From: Gossypium raimondii
Taxonomy: Eukaryota > Streptophyta > Magnoliopsida > Malvales > Malvaceae
DNA length: 64,000 bases
NCBI RefSeq assembly: GCF_025698545.1
Contig: NC_068571.1
Location: forward strand, 12,174,160-12,238,159
Direction of reading: 5' to 3'
In this document: piece after piece, positions 23,766-35,488 of the stretch
Position numbering within the stretch: position 1 is the first letter of the stretch
Layout: each line of letters opens with the position of its first letter
Translations under genes and position numbers: made by a program
The notes under the pieces: generated by a model
Seen by the model: the letters and a program-made list of their open reading frames with translations, nothing else
Database searches by the model: none
Told to the model about the DNA's origin: nothing

Positions 23766-26533
23766 TGTAATGACCCAAAATTCACAAACATCGGAAAAGT
23801 ATATTATCGGGTCTCCGTCTTAGTAAATTGAGTTTGAAAATAATTATTAGAAATATTTATGAGACTAGTTGTGTGATTAATTAGGTTTTAGATAGGTGAA
23901 TTTAGCTTAATTAAGAGAAATTAGGAAAAAGGATTAAATTGAATAAAGGGTAAAAGTCTAATTATAGATCAAAAGAAAATAAGAGGGACTAGATAGGTAA
24001 ATAAGCCAATGGCTTAAGAATAGGCTGCAATACATGGAAAAATCTTAGATTTTTTTCTTGATTAATATTATAAAATATTATTTAATTAAAAAATTATAAA
24101 TTATATTAATTAAAGTTAAGATATTATATTAAAAATAAATTAAATAAAGACAAATGTATGGTGATGATTTAATACAAGTGTGTTAATAAAATACATACAT
24201 TTGTAATACTTATAATTAATTATTCAATAGATATTTTATTAAATTATTATTGTAATTATTTTATTATTATCATATTATGTAATAAATTAAGAAAAGATAA
24301 ATGTAGGTGTAAAATTATACATGTGACATGCATATATTTTACACTTGTAAAATAAATGTATGATTACTTAAAATTTAAGTATAAAGATATTTATAAATAT
24401 TAATTAATTAAATATAAAATAAATAAATGAAATGGTGCCTAATGTAGGGTGATAAAGTTGTACAAATGTAGTAAAGTATGTATATACACTTGTGTTATAA
24501 TTAAAAGATATTTATTAATTAAATGATTATTAATAAATTATATTATTATAATATAAAGTAAAGAAATAAAAATAAAACAAAAGAAAAGAAACAGAGAGCA
24601 ATTCGAAACAAGGGAAAGGAAAGAAGAAAAGAAAAAGAAAAAGAAAAGGCAAAACTAGGATTTTGAAGCTTAAAGCTTTGATTGGTAAGTCAATTAAGCC
24701 TTTTTTACTTAATTTTGATGTTTTAGAAGTTTTAAAACAAAGTTTTGTTGAAAATAAATTGAGGTTTTGGAAGTTTATAGGTTTTTAAGCATGGTTCATG
24801 TTGGACAAATCGTTAAATTAGGGATTTAATTGAATAAATTTTAAGTTAGAATTGATAAAAGGATTAAATTGTGAAGTAACTTATAAGTTTTATGTTTTAG
24901 GAACTAAATTGAGGGAAATTCGAAATTAGGAAAATATGCTGAAATTTTAATAGTTAAATTTGAGTTTGGATGAAATTTGAATAGAAATAGAGTGTGAATT
25001 GAATTAGGAAAGTAAGTAAACTTAGTTAATATTAAATTGGGAATAAGGTAAGAATTGATTAGAAATTCAATTATTTATTTAAATTTAATGCTGTAATTAA
25101 TAGTGAAAATTATTATTATTTTTGTAGCTAACAAAGAACCCGAGGCATCGGCATCAAAAGGAAAGGAGAAAGCTATCGAGGACTAAAACGGGAGATTTAC
25201 AGTTTGTATTACTATAATTTGAATTTATTTATTTTCAATTGTTAAATTTCAATTAAAGTACTTGGTAAGTGAAATTGAGGTGAGTATTAAAATATTGCAT
25301 TGAATAAAAGTGAATGAAATGAATTGAATCGAAGTGAAATTATCTGAACTGTGTATTGATTAAAAAGTGGAAGGTGAACTTGAATTGAATTGTGATTGAA
25401 TCGAAAGTGAATTTGAAATAGAAAAATGATTTGAATACCCTATTAACTAGTCGGGCTGAGTCGGATATAGTTGGCATGCCATAGGATTGGAAGAGTTCAG
25501 GGATACTTCGACCTCGAGTCGATGAGACACTGGGTGTCACTATATTTCTTCGGATAGATTCGATAAGGTACTGGGTACCAACTTACTTCGGCTTGGCCGA
25601 TGAGACACTGGGTGTCAATTTTGCTTCGAACTATCCGATGAGGCACTGGGTGCCATTCTGTTGTGTTTGGTTGGATCCGTGTATCCGCCAAAGTCCGAGT
25701 CTTGTTAATAGGGGCAAATAAATGGAATAGCAAAAAAATCGAATGAAAATGATCGACTTTATTCATGAAATGAAATTGAGAAATGAGAATGAAAAGAATG
25801 AATCAAAGATTTATGAAGAGATTTATGTTCAAATGAAATGTTATATGATATTAAATTGATGAATAGCCAAATTGAGTTGTTATTGTTGAGAAATGAAAGT
25901 TAAGAATAAATTAGTTTATTTATGAATTAATAGTTATATAATTTGACATGTTTATTTATTATTTTACTTAAATAATTTAAATTATAGTAATACCACCGAG
26001 TATGAAATACTCAGCGTACGGTTGTTTCTGTGCGCAGGTCATTAGGGTTCAAGGTCCAGTTCAGCATCTAGAAAGATCCCGACTCCATTAAGAAAATTTT
26101 GGTGATGTATTTCTTCCTTTTGTTTAAGTGACATGTACTAGGTGATTGAACACGAGTTGTATATATATAAATATATATATGCTAAATGATCTTGGTTGTG
26201 AGTAAATGGTTATAAACTTTTGAATGATAAATAAAATAGTGAATCAATTTATTAAGTATGATTAGTAGCGTTTTAAAGTATAAAATTATTGATTGAAATA
26301 TTGGTATTGGGTTGTTTTTGGTTTTAAGTTTGCGGGGGTTTTAAGTAAAATAAGCAAAATATCATCGAAATTTTTAAAATAAAAAAAAGCCAATTAGCAT
26401 AAATTTATATGAATTTATGATTCTTTTATATATGTTTGTTATTTATTTAAGAATTATTTGTAAATTGTTTGATATGTCTGGTAATGCCTCGTAACCCTGT
26501 TCCGACGACGGTTTGGGGTTAGGGGGTGTTACA
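23766..26533 (+). mobile_element. gypsy solo LTR, 5-bp TSD TTTTC
   Basis: It begins TGTAATGACCCAAAATTCAC and ends GGGTTAGGGGGTGTTACA, a TG...CA border pair typical of plant gypsy (chromovirus-type) LTRs. TTTTC flanks it on both sides (23761-23765 and 26534-26538). At 2768 bp with no internal region, it is a solo LTR. It splits an older gypsy RNase H sequence. The interior has a four-unit minisatellite at 25510-25660 and a long AT-rich 5' half. Confidence 0.85.
25510..25660 (+). repeat. minisatellite inside the gypsy LTR, ~48-bp units x ~4
   Basis: The word CGATGAGACACTGGGTGTCA recurs with small changes near 25518, 25565 (CGATAAGGTACTGGGTACCA), 25598 and 25639 (CGATGAGGCACTGGGTGCCA), each separated by a TTCGG-containing spacer. 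Confidence 0.75.
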
Positions 26534-26668
26534 TTTTCCTAGCAGAATTTGATTTCAACATAGAGTATAAGCTAGGGAGAGCCAAAACAGTGGCTGATGT
26601 ACTTAGCCAAAAAGTGGAGTTTGTAGCCATTAGCCAACTTGATAGTTCCCTTTCGGAGGGTATTTGAA
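26534..26668 (+). pseudogene. Ty3/gypsy RNase H fragment, right part
   Basis: Continues the interrupted RNase H: FLAEFDFNIEYKLGRAKTVA, then DVLSQKVEFVAISQLDSS and a stop. Plant gypsy elements have FLAEFDYxxEYKPGxANVVADALSRKAELAAI here. Its first bases are the right copy of the TTTTC duplication. Confidence 0.85.
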
Positions 26669-26683
26669 AAGGATTGTCCCTAT

Positions 26684-29170
26684 AACACCCCCAAACTCGG
26701 CCTAGAAGTTGTGACTGGATACTGAGGAATTACATCAACTCGTTCAAAGCTTTGTTTTAAATCAAACTCAATGCATGTTTAGAAAATATAAAATTTTGGC
26801 AAAAACTCCTATAAATGATTAGAAAAACCGAAGTTCGAAAACGCTTATTTAAAACCAGAATTCACATTCAAAGTCGTGCGTTTTGAAAGTACTAACGTTG
26901 GCAGATCATTTCCAGTATTAAAACAGTCATTCGTTAAAAACCATATATTTTACTTACGGGAAATACTTAAGTGGTTACCTAATCTTGCAGTGGAAAATTA
27001 CTAGATTTTTAGTTATTTGAAAATCGAAATCTAATTTGTTAGCTCGTGTGATTTGCAGTTTTATGCTTGAAAACATCAAATGCCGATGGATAAAACAAAA
27101 ACCAAAACCAAACCCAAAACCAGATTACAACCATAAATAACTAAAACATAAACCAACATATATTTTAACCGATAACCAATCCGAGCTCCCGCACGCCGTC
27201 TAGTCCTAAGTCGGAAGTTAACCTGACACGTATTAAAAAAATGAATAAGCTAGAAGCCTAATGTGTGACTCAGCTCATAAGCATAATTTTGATTTAACAA
27301 GCACATATGTAAATGTCATAACAAAATTTTCTTTTAATGTACAAATAGCATATCAAAATATTGTATTACCAGAAACATACATCAGATCATAATGTCATAT
27401 TTTCAGAACATATTTTGGATCGAAATATCATATTTTCAGAAACATATATTAGAACAGAATGTCATATCAGACCAGAACAAAAGCAGACACAGATTCTACC
27501 CCCATCCGCTACACATCAACTCTGTCTAGGCAATCACATCAATTAGGACTTCAAGAGTCCATCCATCCAATCACACTAGGTCGTGGTGGTATGCCACTCA
27601 TAATAGTACAGTTAAGTTGCCAAACATATATTTCGATTTAACCGCCAAAAATGCAGTAATACTGCTGGAAAACACTTCCTCCAACAAATCAGAACACACC
27701 CCAATGCATATGCAGAATCTGTTGACTTACATATGTATCACATAGGTTGTATGCACTCATACATAAATAGATTTTATACAAAACGTAACATACACATAAT
27801 TTATACAAATCATAGCATATCATATTTTATGGTTGGATCGGATAATTTATCAGAATAGATAACATAATATTAATAACACACATGGTTTACAAAATAGTCA
27901 TGCTTAACTCACGTACCTACTTATAGCATATCATGTTGCATTATTATACTTATCGGAATTTATTTAACTTTCTTCCTACACTTACCTATGTTTGATTTAC
28001 TGACATTTACGCTTTTTTGGGCCTACATAATACCCCTGGACCTAAATTTTGAGTCCCTTAGTCGACCCCTAATTGGGCCTCAAAATTAGCCCAAAAGGCC
28101 CACACAGCTCAAAAAGCTAGCCCGTGTGGTCAACATAGTCTACCCACACGGTCTGCATGATTTCACACGGCTGTGTGTCCCACACGACCAACATGATATC
28201 ACACGGCCTTGTGTCTCATACAGGCTACAAAATTACACACAGTTGTGTGCCCCACACGACCTACCCACGTGGTCTACAAAATCACACACGACCATGTGGC
28301 ACACACGGCCTGGCACACGGTCGTGTGGTGCTGGGCAGTTTTGAAAACAACTACTATTTCGTATTTTTCTCGAGTTTCAAGCGATAAATCGAGTTAGTTT
28401 CAAACACCTGATGTTATTTATGATAAACCAAACAACAACGCACTCCAAATCTCTTGACAAAAACAACATCCCCAAAGTACCTATTCTACTGAAAAATGTC
28501 ATGTGACTCGAATTTCAGAAGATGAATACACGACAATTGAAAACACCCGAAAATGGAACACCGTAATGGCAAAATTAATTCCAGAAATTGTAGGAGAAAA
28601 TTTGAAATAGAAGAATTAACAAAAAGAAAAAGAAAAAGAAAAAAAAGAAAGAAAACAAAAAAATAGAAAAGATGGGGAAGTGGGAAGTAATATGGAGAGT
28701 GGGAGAACTTTTAGGAAATAAATCCTTAATTAATTAAAACCTTTTTAAAAAAAAAACTACCCATTACCCCCAATAAATCTGATTAGTTACAAAAGAAAAT
28801 TTTCATTTGCACGCACAAAGATTTAAAAACAAGATCATAGGGTAAGCTTACACCTTACCACTGAACCAACAAGCTCATTTTGTAATAACTTGCACAGAAA
28901 TAAGATTTAAGCCAAAAGACTAGGGATATGAATTGAACTAAAAATTAACAATATCTCAAGGGAAGGGATTTGAACATAGGATCACACACACACAAACACA
29001 ACATTTAACCACAAAATCAAATCAATTCACTTATCATAATTTTCACAATCAAACTAAATATTCAGATGAGATCACTCTTGGTTACATTAACCCAATTCCT
29101 TCTAACCCGATTTTTGGGATGTGACAACTCTTTCCTCCTTAAAAGAATTTCATCCTTGAAATTCCCATTG
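26684..29170 (-). mobile_element. gypsy 3' LTR in minus orientation with pol tail
   Basis: Read on the minus strand, 29170-29127 encodes NFKDEILLRRKELS, the usual polyprotein end (FEDEILLRREEL). The LTR starts immediately after with TGTCACATCCCAAAAATCGG at 29126. It ends near 26684 with CCGAGTTTGGGGGTGTTATA, a mutated form of ..GTGTTACA. The interior has a CACACGG-rich repeat block (28090-28330) and AT-rich text. The ORFs predicted in that block are repeat translations, not genes. No clean duplication was found. Confidence 0.7.
28090..28330 (-). repeat. CACACGG/CCGTGTG-rich imperfect repeat in gypsy LTR
   Basis: Phrases of the type CACACGGCCTTGTGTCTCAT, CACACGGCTGTGTGTCCCAC and CACACAGTTGTGTGCCCCAC recur about every 50 bp. 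Each contains a small inverted repeat (CACACGG..CCGTGTG) able to form hairpins. Such blocks are familiar from long gypsy LTRs of eudicots. Confidence 0.65.
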
Positions 29171-29285
29171 TCACATCATTCACTTAGCCACAAAATTTAA
29201 AATTTTTCATTCCAAACTGATCGTCACGTTACCGCTACGCAACTTTGATTTCAAAAGCAATCTTAGACAATTGTGTGTCCAAATG

Positions 29286-29396
29286 GATTGTTACAACCTT
29301 AGCCCAATCCTGAACACCCATGGGAAAGTGTATCAATGGACTTTATTGTGTATCTTCCTAAAACTGATGGGTTTGCGAGAATTTTTGTTATGGTGG
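29286..29396 (+). pseudogene. Ty3/gypsy integrase fragment
   Basis: One frame reads GLLQP-PNPEHPWESVSMDF, then IVYLPKTDGFARIFVMVV, with one stop. This is the plant gypsy integrase start (GLLQPLPIPExPWESVSMDFIxGLPK..). It ends abruptly at the start of the next LTR at 29397, so it is probably another pol sequence cut by an insertion. Confidence 0.75.
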
Positions 29397-30295
29397 TGTA
29401 ACAACCCGAAAGTCAGTGGTGTCGAAAAGTGTAGTTGTAGTTGTGTAACAACCCGTAAACTGAACTCGTATATATTTTTATTAAATATTTACGAAATTAT
29501 ATTAGAAGCGAATAGAACTTTAGTTAGGTAATTTTGTTGAATTAGTGCTTAATTAGCATCCAATGACTAAATCATAAAAGTGGTGAAAGTGCAAATTATT
29601 AAAGGTTTTCTAATTAGAAATTAAGTAAGGGTTAAAAAGGAAATTATGTATTCCTAATATTTAGTGGACGGTAAGAATATATATATATAGGTTATAAAAT
29701 TTGTTAGTTAAAAAAAAACATAATTTAAGTTGATAATAAAATATAAAGAAAAGAAAGATAGTGGAGAAAAACAAAAACATTTCCCTTCACCATCTTTTGC
29801 ATGCCGAAATGGAGAAGAAGAAAAGAAGCTTTCCGCTATTGAGTTCAATTGTTGGAGCTTTATTTGGTTAGTGAAATATAGTCATTTTCTTGTAATTTTT
29901 ATGTTTTCGGAATTTCGGTAGCTTAACCTAGCCGACCTATGTTGTATTTTTCATTACTATTAAATATTTAGGATGTTACCAGTTTTGAATATTTGGAGCT
30001 TGAGGTGTTATTTTGATAGATTTTAAGTTTAGAATTGATAAAGGATTAAATTGCAAAGTCAATTGATGATTTTGTGCAATAGGGACTAAAATACACAAAA
30101 TTTCAAATTTAGTGGTGAAAATGTGAAGTAGAAAGTTAAGCTAGGCTTAGAGTGAACTTGGTATAAAAATTGGAAGTTAAGTTTGAAAGTTATGTTAGCC
30201 ACGGTTTTAAGGACTAAATTGAATAAAATGCAAAAGTCGATTAAATTAGCAACATAATGTGAAATTGTTTGTGAATTGATGAAATGTTTTGTTTT
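29397..30295 (+). mobile_element. truncated gypsy LTR
   Basis: It begins TGTAACAACCCGAAAGTCAG; a second TGTAACAACCCG occurs 47 bp later, as if the first bases were duplicated. Text such as GAATTGATAAAGGATTAAAT and GGACTAAATTGAATAAAATG is shared with the LTR at 23766-26533, so it belongs to the same broad group. The right part of the LTR is missing. Confidence 0.55.
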
Positions 30296-30761
30296 TTTTA
30301 ACCCATGACTAACGTCGACCCAGATCCCTCGAAAAATAAAAGAAACAAGAAAACCATTTTCGAACTAGACTTTTTAAAACATCTTATAGCTCAGACGACC
30401 AACTAAAATCGGGGAAAAAAATTTTCCACTGCTTGTTATAGATGTTCGATCCGTGGATTAAAATCTTTTCCCACTAGTCTATGCATTTTAATCTGGTCAT
30501 TTTTAATCCCTGTACTTTATAGATTTTAAAATTTTAGTTCTTACCAGATAGTAATTATTAAAGTCATTAAGTTAAATTCTATTATTTTCAAATTTTGATG
30601 TAATAAACATATTATCACATATATAATGACATATCAACTGCTATTTCTACATATTATTAAAAAAAAGGTCAAGGATTTAAAGACGGTCATTTATGTCAAT
30701 ACTAAAATTTTGAAATTCAAAAAATATAAGGACTACTAAATAATCTGATTGGATAACATGG
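30296..30761. other. intergenic DNA, nothing recognised
   Basis: Contains AT-rich text of the kind AGTCATTAAGTTAAATTCTA and CATATTATCACATATATAAT, similar to 45790-45830, which may be an old dispersed repeat. No coding signal. Confidence 0.3.
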
Positions 30762-31504
30762 TGTAACAGCCCGATTTTGACCCTAATCGGACATAGTGGT
30801 TTCAGACTACAAATTTGAGTCAAAAAAAATTTTAATATTATTTTGTGTGTTTATTATGTGTGAATTTGATTGTGTGAAATTTTCGTGTTTAAATTTTATC
30901 GTTTGAATGACCGATTAAAGGAAATAACTTAATCGCGTAAAATGAAAATTTAGGGGTTAAATTTAAAAGCACCTAATTGTTGTTATCTTTTAAAAATGGG
31001 GGTTTTAAATGGCAATTAGGCCATTTAAATGATAGTGGGTGGCAATGGTCAACATTGCCCTTATATTATATATTTTATAATTTATTCAAATAAGGTTAAA
31101 ATAATAAACTAAAAATACATGTTAATGTATGTTAAATAAAACAAAAAGAAAATAAATTCATCATCATCTTCCTATTGCCGAATTTGAAACAAAAGAAAAA
31201 GGATAAAACCTAGCTAGGTTTGGCCATTGATGAGCTCAATTTAAGATCAAGAATTGAAGAAAACGGAACTACGGAGAAAGTCGAAAGAAGTCGAGTAGTT
31301 GACTGTGTCTGTTGAAATCTGAGGTAAGTCGATAAGCATTTGAATTTTGTTTAAGTCATGAATATATAATAGATAGATGATAAATTGTGTTATTGAAATT
31401 ATTAATGTCCTTAGTCGAATTTGAATATTGAAATAGGGAGGTATTTGAGTTCGATTCAATTTATAAATAATGTCTGTAAGCCTGTACGAACCCTAGGAAT
31501 TTCA

Positions 31505-31650
31505 TAGGATTTTTTGATAAGTGTTTTCGTGTAAGACCACGTCTGGGACGTTGTTATCGATTTGTATTTTCGTGTAAGACCCTGTTTGGGACAGTGGTAT
31601 CGATTTGTGATTACATGTAAGACCACGTTTGGGACGTTGGCGTTGTACGA
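31505..31650 (+). repeat. ~54-bp tandem repeat in gypsy LTR, 3 units
   Basis: TTCGTGTAAGACCACGTCTG, then GGACGTTGTTATCGATTTGT, recurs as TTCGTGTAAGACCCTGTTTG and TACATGTAAGACCACGTTTG with the same follow-on. Three units at about 31506, 31569 and 31612. Confidence 0.75.
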
Positions 31651-31891
31651 GCTTTCCGATTATTCGCGTATCTTATTTAATTCCGAACGGTTCAATGGGC
31701 AATGTTAAACGCAGACGGATATGGAAATGAGTTTTATCTGCAGGTACGTAATTGTTAAATGAATATATGGAAATAAGGTAAGTTGGTTATTTGAGATTAT
31801 ATATTATAAGTGATTATAAGTTTGAAAATTATCATGTTTATTTATAGATGCAATTCAGCTTTAGTTGATAACTAGGTTGCCAAGGTGAAGG

Positions 31892-31892
31892 T

Positions 31893-31941
<49 letters not shown>
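31892..31941. repeat. (TA)n(TG)n microsatellite
   Basis: About seven TA dinucleotides followed by about seventeen GT/TG dinucleotides without interruption. It lies inside the LTR beginning at 30762. Confidence 0.95.
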
Positions 31942-31943
<2 letters not shown>

Positions 31944-33517
31944 AGGTATGTTCGGGTTAATAAAAGATATATGTGATCAAAGTGTAATCATGTAATGTCT
32001 ATTACATTTATAAAATAAGTTAATTGCCTTTTAATTTTACTAGTTAAATTATTTCTATGCTGTTGACTTACTAAGCTACGAATAGATTACCGTGTGTTAT
32101 TATTTGTTCACTTCTGTTTTATAGATTTTTTGAAGTTGTTACGAGCTCGGGGATTCGTTAGTAAAGCTCATCACACTATCAAATAACTATGGTATCTTAT
32201 AAGCTGAAATTTATTTTGGGATTATGGCATGTATAGACTAACTTTGAAGTTACTTAATTTGAAAGTGTATATGTATTAAAGCCATGCGAATATGGCTTAA
32301 TTAGCTTGTTTTGTTTGGTTTTGGTTTGAATCATAGGTTATGCATATTTTGATTATGGTTTAGCATTTTATGAATGATATTATATAAATGAATGTTATGT
32401 GCGGCTTATTTGAATTAGTTATAAGATAAATATATAACATGCTTTATAAATGGAAGTGTACTTGTGGACGTTGGAGATGATTTACTTTCAGATTATAGAT
32501 AGAATAAATGAATGTTCAAATGTTCAAGTGTGTATTGTTTTGGATTTGTGTTTGGACATGAATATGCAAATGGATTTGATTTTAAATGATAGTATATATG
32601 TATAAAATTGGAAATGAAATGCTTAGTTTATAAGGTAATGAAATATAGACCTTTGGAAGTGATTTAAGTATGAGCAATTATATGTATGCAAATTGGATTT
32701 GGTATAAATTTAAGATAGGTAAGTTCATGTGATAATTATAACTTATATACATATAGTTGGACATATGAAATTCGTTGAATGATTAGTATATGTATATTTG
32801 TTATGCATTTGGGTGATGGATTGATTTGGTTACAAGATGAACTAATTACGAAAACATATTTATATATTTTGGTTGGTGCTAAATGAAATGTATATGTGAA
32901 TCGGAATTAGTAAATATAATGTACTTATATTGTGTAAATTGGTTTTGGTAAATTATAGGCTCGGCTATAGTATAAGCTTCTTCTTGTATATGTGCATATT
33001 GAAGTCGGTTTAATAAATTGACTTTAGCTTGTTTTATATGTAACATAATTATTTTGTTTGTGTTTGGTGAATAATCTTGGTTAAGATAAGTATATGTTTA
33101 ACTTATTTAACATGTTTTGATAGTAAGTGAATAATTAAGTACAGTATGCTAAATATAAGAATTACATGAAAATTTAAAATGCTATGTCATTAGCTAAATT
33201 ATTTGGTACACAATAGTTGGTATATAATATTTATGTACTCAATAACCAAACTTCATTCGCTAGATTTAAATTCAAATTATATGTACCTATAATCGGCCTT
33301 ATAGGTAGATATCAAATTGGCTATTATGTGCTTGTATTATTTTTTTATTATTTTCGTTTGATTGATTAGTTTATATACTTGAATTAAATTATCTTATTTG
33401 TTAACCAAAGTTTGAAATAAGCTTTATATTTAATAATGCTTCACAACTTTAGGCACAAAACAAAATTAATAGTAAAATTTAACCAAATAAATTTAACTGC
33501 TACTATTTAGTGAGGAT

Positions 33518-35201
33518 TAGACCTGTCCATGGGCCGCCCGAAATATGGGAGGGTTCGGGTAAAAATATAGGCCCGAAATATGGGCTTGGGAAAAAAGAGG
33601 TCTGTTTAAAAATGGGCAGCCTCAAGTAATTTTTTGGCCCGGCCCGAAAATATATTAAATATATATATTAAGTTTTTTATGTTTTAAGTTTTTTATGTTT
33701 AAAAAATATATTTATTTATTTTTATGTTTAAGTTTTTAGTTTTAGTTTTCAATTTCATTTCCCCGACACTATAATCTACAGTCTGTCTTCCAATTCCAAA
33801 TCCCTAACCCTATCGTGCCTTGACTTCCTTGACTGCCGATCCACCTCCATCGTCAAGACCTCCATCGATCCACCTCCGGTCCTCCACCCACTTCCAGAAT
33901 CAAGCGTTTAAGGGTTTGTTTCTTCCAGAATCGCCAAGTAGAAGCAAGCATACAAGAACGAGGAGTTTGGTACAGGTACGGGTTTGCTCATCTTCTTCGA
34001 TTTCCTCGTTTTCATTCTCTTTAAGATACTTCATTTCTTCTGATTCTTCTTCTTCAGGTTACTCTTTTCTTTGTTTGCCTACTGATCTTCTTTGTTTGTC
34101 ATTTCTTTTCTTGTTTCTTCATTTTTCTGTGTTACATAAAAAATGCAAGCCTGAAATATAATAGACGCCTTTTGTGTTTTGAGATTCTAAAATGACGTTT
34201 CAGGGTTCATTGATGCCATGCGTAATAGTTGTTTTGGTTGATGATCCGAATATAATGATTCTAAAATATATTTTTTAAGTTTTTTTTCCTCTCCAGTCTC
34301 CAGTTATGGAACTATATTGTCCTCATTAACCTTGTTGTTTTGGTCCTCAAAGTAATTTGCTATGGTCTGATATGGTATATGAGGTTTCGGTCCTATGAGC
34401 TAATTTGCATGTATTGGTTTGTAACTTTGTATTTAGTTTCATGTTTATTATTTTACTCTAAGGTCAGCAAGTAATTGAATAGGGAATACATCTAGCAGTA
34501 TTTTGGAAAGAGACTTCAAGCTGCTATAGAGTTGGCTGTAACTAAATTGGACCTAAATTGTTTTATCCTTTGTTGTTTATTGCTATAAAATTAAGTATGT
34601 TTAAATATTTTGTTATAAAATTTAGGTGACAAGATAGAATTGAAAGTGATAACATTGGACTTATAGCAATGAACTACCTATGGGTTGGTTTTAAGATTGG
34701 TAAAACATGTGCAGGTAATATTATTAAATGATAGCAATTGAAAGTGATAACATTGGTATTTGGTAAATCCTGCACATAGCAATTGACAGGATAGCAATTG
34801 AAAGTGATAACATTGGTGTAATATTGGTTGGTTTTAAGATAAAAAATGTAAACTTATTTGTTTACAAAATATTTGATAATACAAAATGTAAACTAATCAA
34901 ATGTTAGATTTTGTTACAACAATTAATACAATTAATACAATTAATAATTTGATAATTTTACTAATCAAATGTTAGATTTTGTTACAACAATTAATACAAT
35001 TAACAATTAATAATTTGATAATTTTACTAACAATTAATTTTAATAACAATTAGTTTTAATTTGAGTCAAAAAAATTAATTTTAATTAAAAATGGGCCGGG
35101 CCGGGCTCGGGCCCCATATTTTTTCTTTGGGCTGGGCCTAGGAAGCGGGCCGAATTTTTTTCAGGCCCAGCCCGGCCCGGCCCGGCCCATGGACAGGTCT
35201 A
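33518..35201. mobile_element. non-autonomous hAT-type transposon, 8-bp TSD GTGAGGAT
   Basis: The left end TAGACCTGTCCATGGGCCG is matched perfectly over 19 bp by the reverse complement of the right end. The duplication GTGAGGAT flanks it exactly (33510-33517 and 35202-35209). An 8-bp duplication with short TIRs and GGGCCGGGCC-rich subterminal sequence fits the hAT superfamily. The 1684-bp element has no transposase. Its interior near 33740-34165 is CT-rich, more GC-balanced and looks like a 5' UTR/first exon of a host gene; the ORF at 33820-34161 is Ser-rich without a family match. Two ~55-bp direct repeats (ATAGCAATTGAAAGTGATAA) occur near 34730 and 34792. Confidence 0.88.
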
Positions 35202-35488
35202 GTGAGGATCGAAATTTCAAATTTTAAAAAATATAAACATTAAAAATTGATCAAATTAAAATATAAAAGACTAAATTTATAAGAGTACAAATAACTTAGA
35301 GTGGAATTTGACCAACATGAATTGGTCGTATATATTCCGTTTTATTTGCTTTAATTATTGAAGAGAAGTGTAAAACCAGGATAAAACCATCAGGCATTGC
35401 CAATTATTAAAAAAAGAAAAAAGAAAATACATCAGTTTATCATTGCTCTGTTTCTCCCGTCAGTTATTACTGCATCCTACGGGGTCTC

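Larger units (their letters stand above)
30762..33417 (+). mobile_element. gypsy LTR, right end not identified
   Basis: It starts TGTAACAGCCCGATTTTGAC followed by CCTAATCGGACATAGTGG, a well-known plant gypsy LTR opening. It contains a three-unit repeat (31505-31650) and a TA/TG microsatellite. No GTGTTACA-type end is present before the hAT element at 33518, so the right limit given is only where the LTR-like text fades. No internal gag-pol was seen. Confidence 0.6.

Noticed and set aside
23305..23778. 157-residue minus-strand ORF
   Set aside because: Overlaps the plus-strand gypsy RNase H fragment and unassigned LTR-like sequence; no family match.
28126..28397. Three His/Thr-rich plus-strand ORFs
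   Set aside because: Translations of the CACACGG repeat block in a gypsy LTR.
28860..29020. tRNA-like words on the minus strand (TTGGTTCAGTGGTAAGG and GTTCAAATCCC)
   Set aside because: The T-arm-like word precedes the D-arm-like word in transcription order and no cloverleaf can be drawn; it lies inside an LTR.
29271..29531. 86-residue plus-strand ORF
   Set aside because: Wrong frame of a gypsy integrase fragment running into an LTR.
33820..34161. 113-residue ORF as a stand-alone gene
   Set aside because: Ser-rich, no family match and lies inside the hAT element; treated as cargo.
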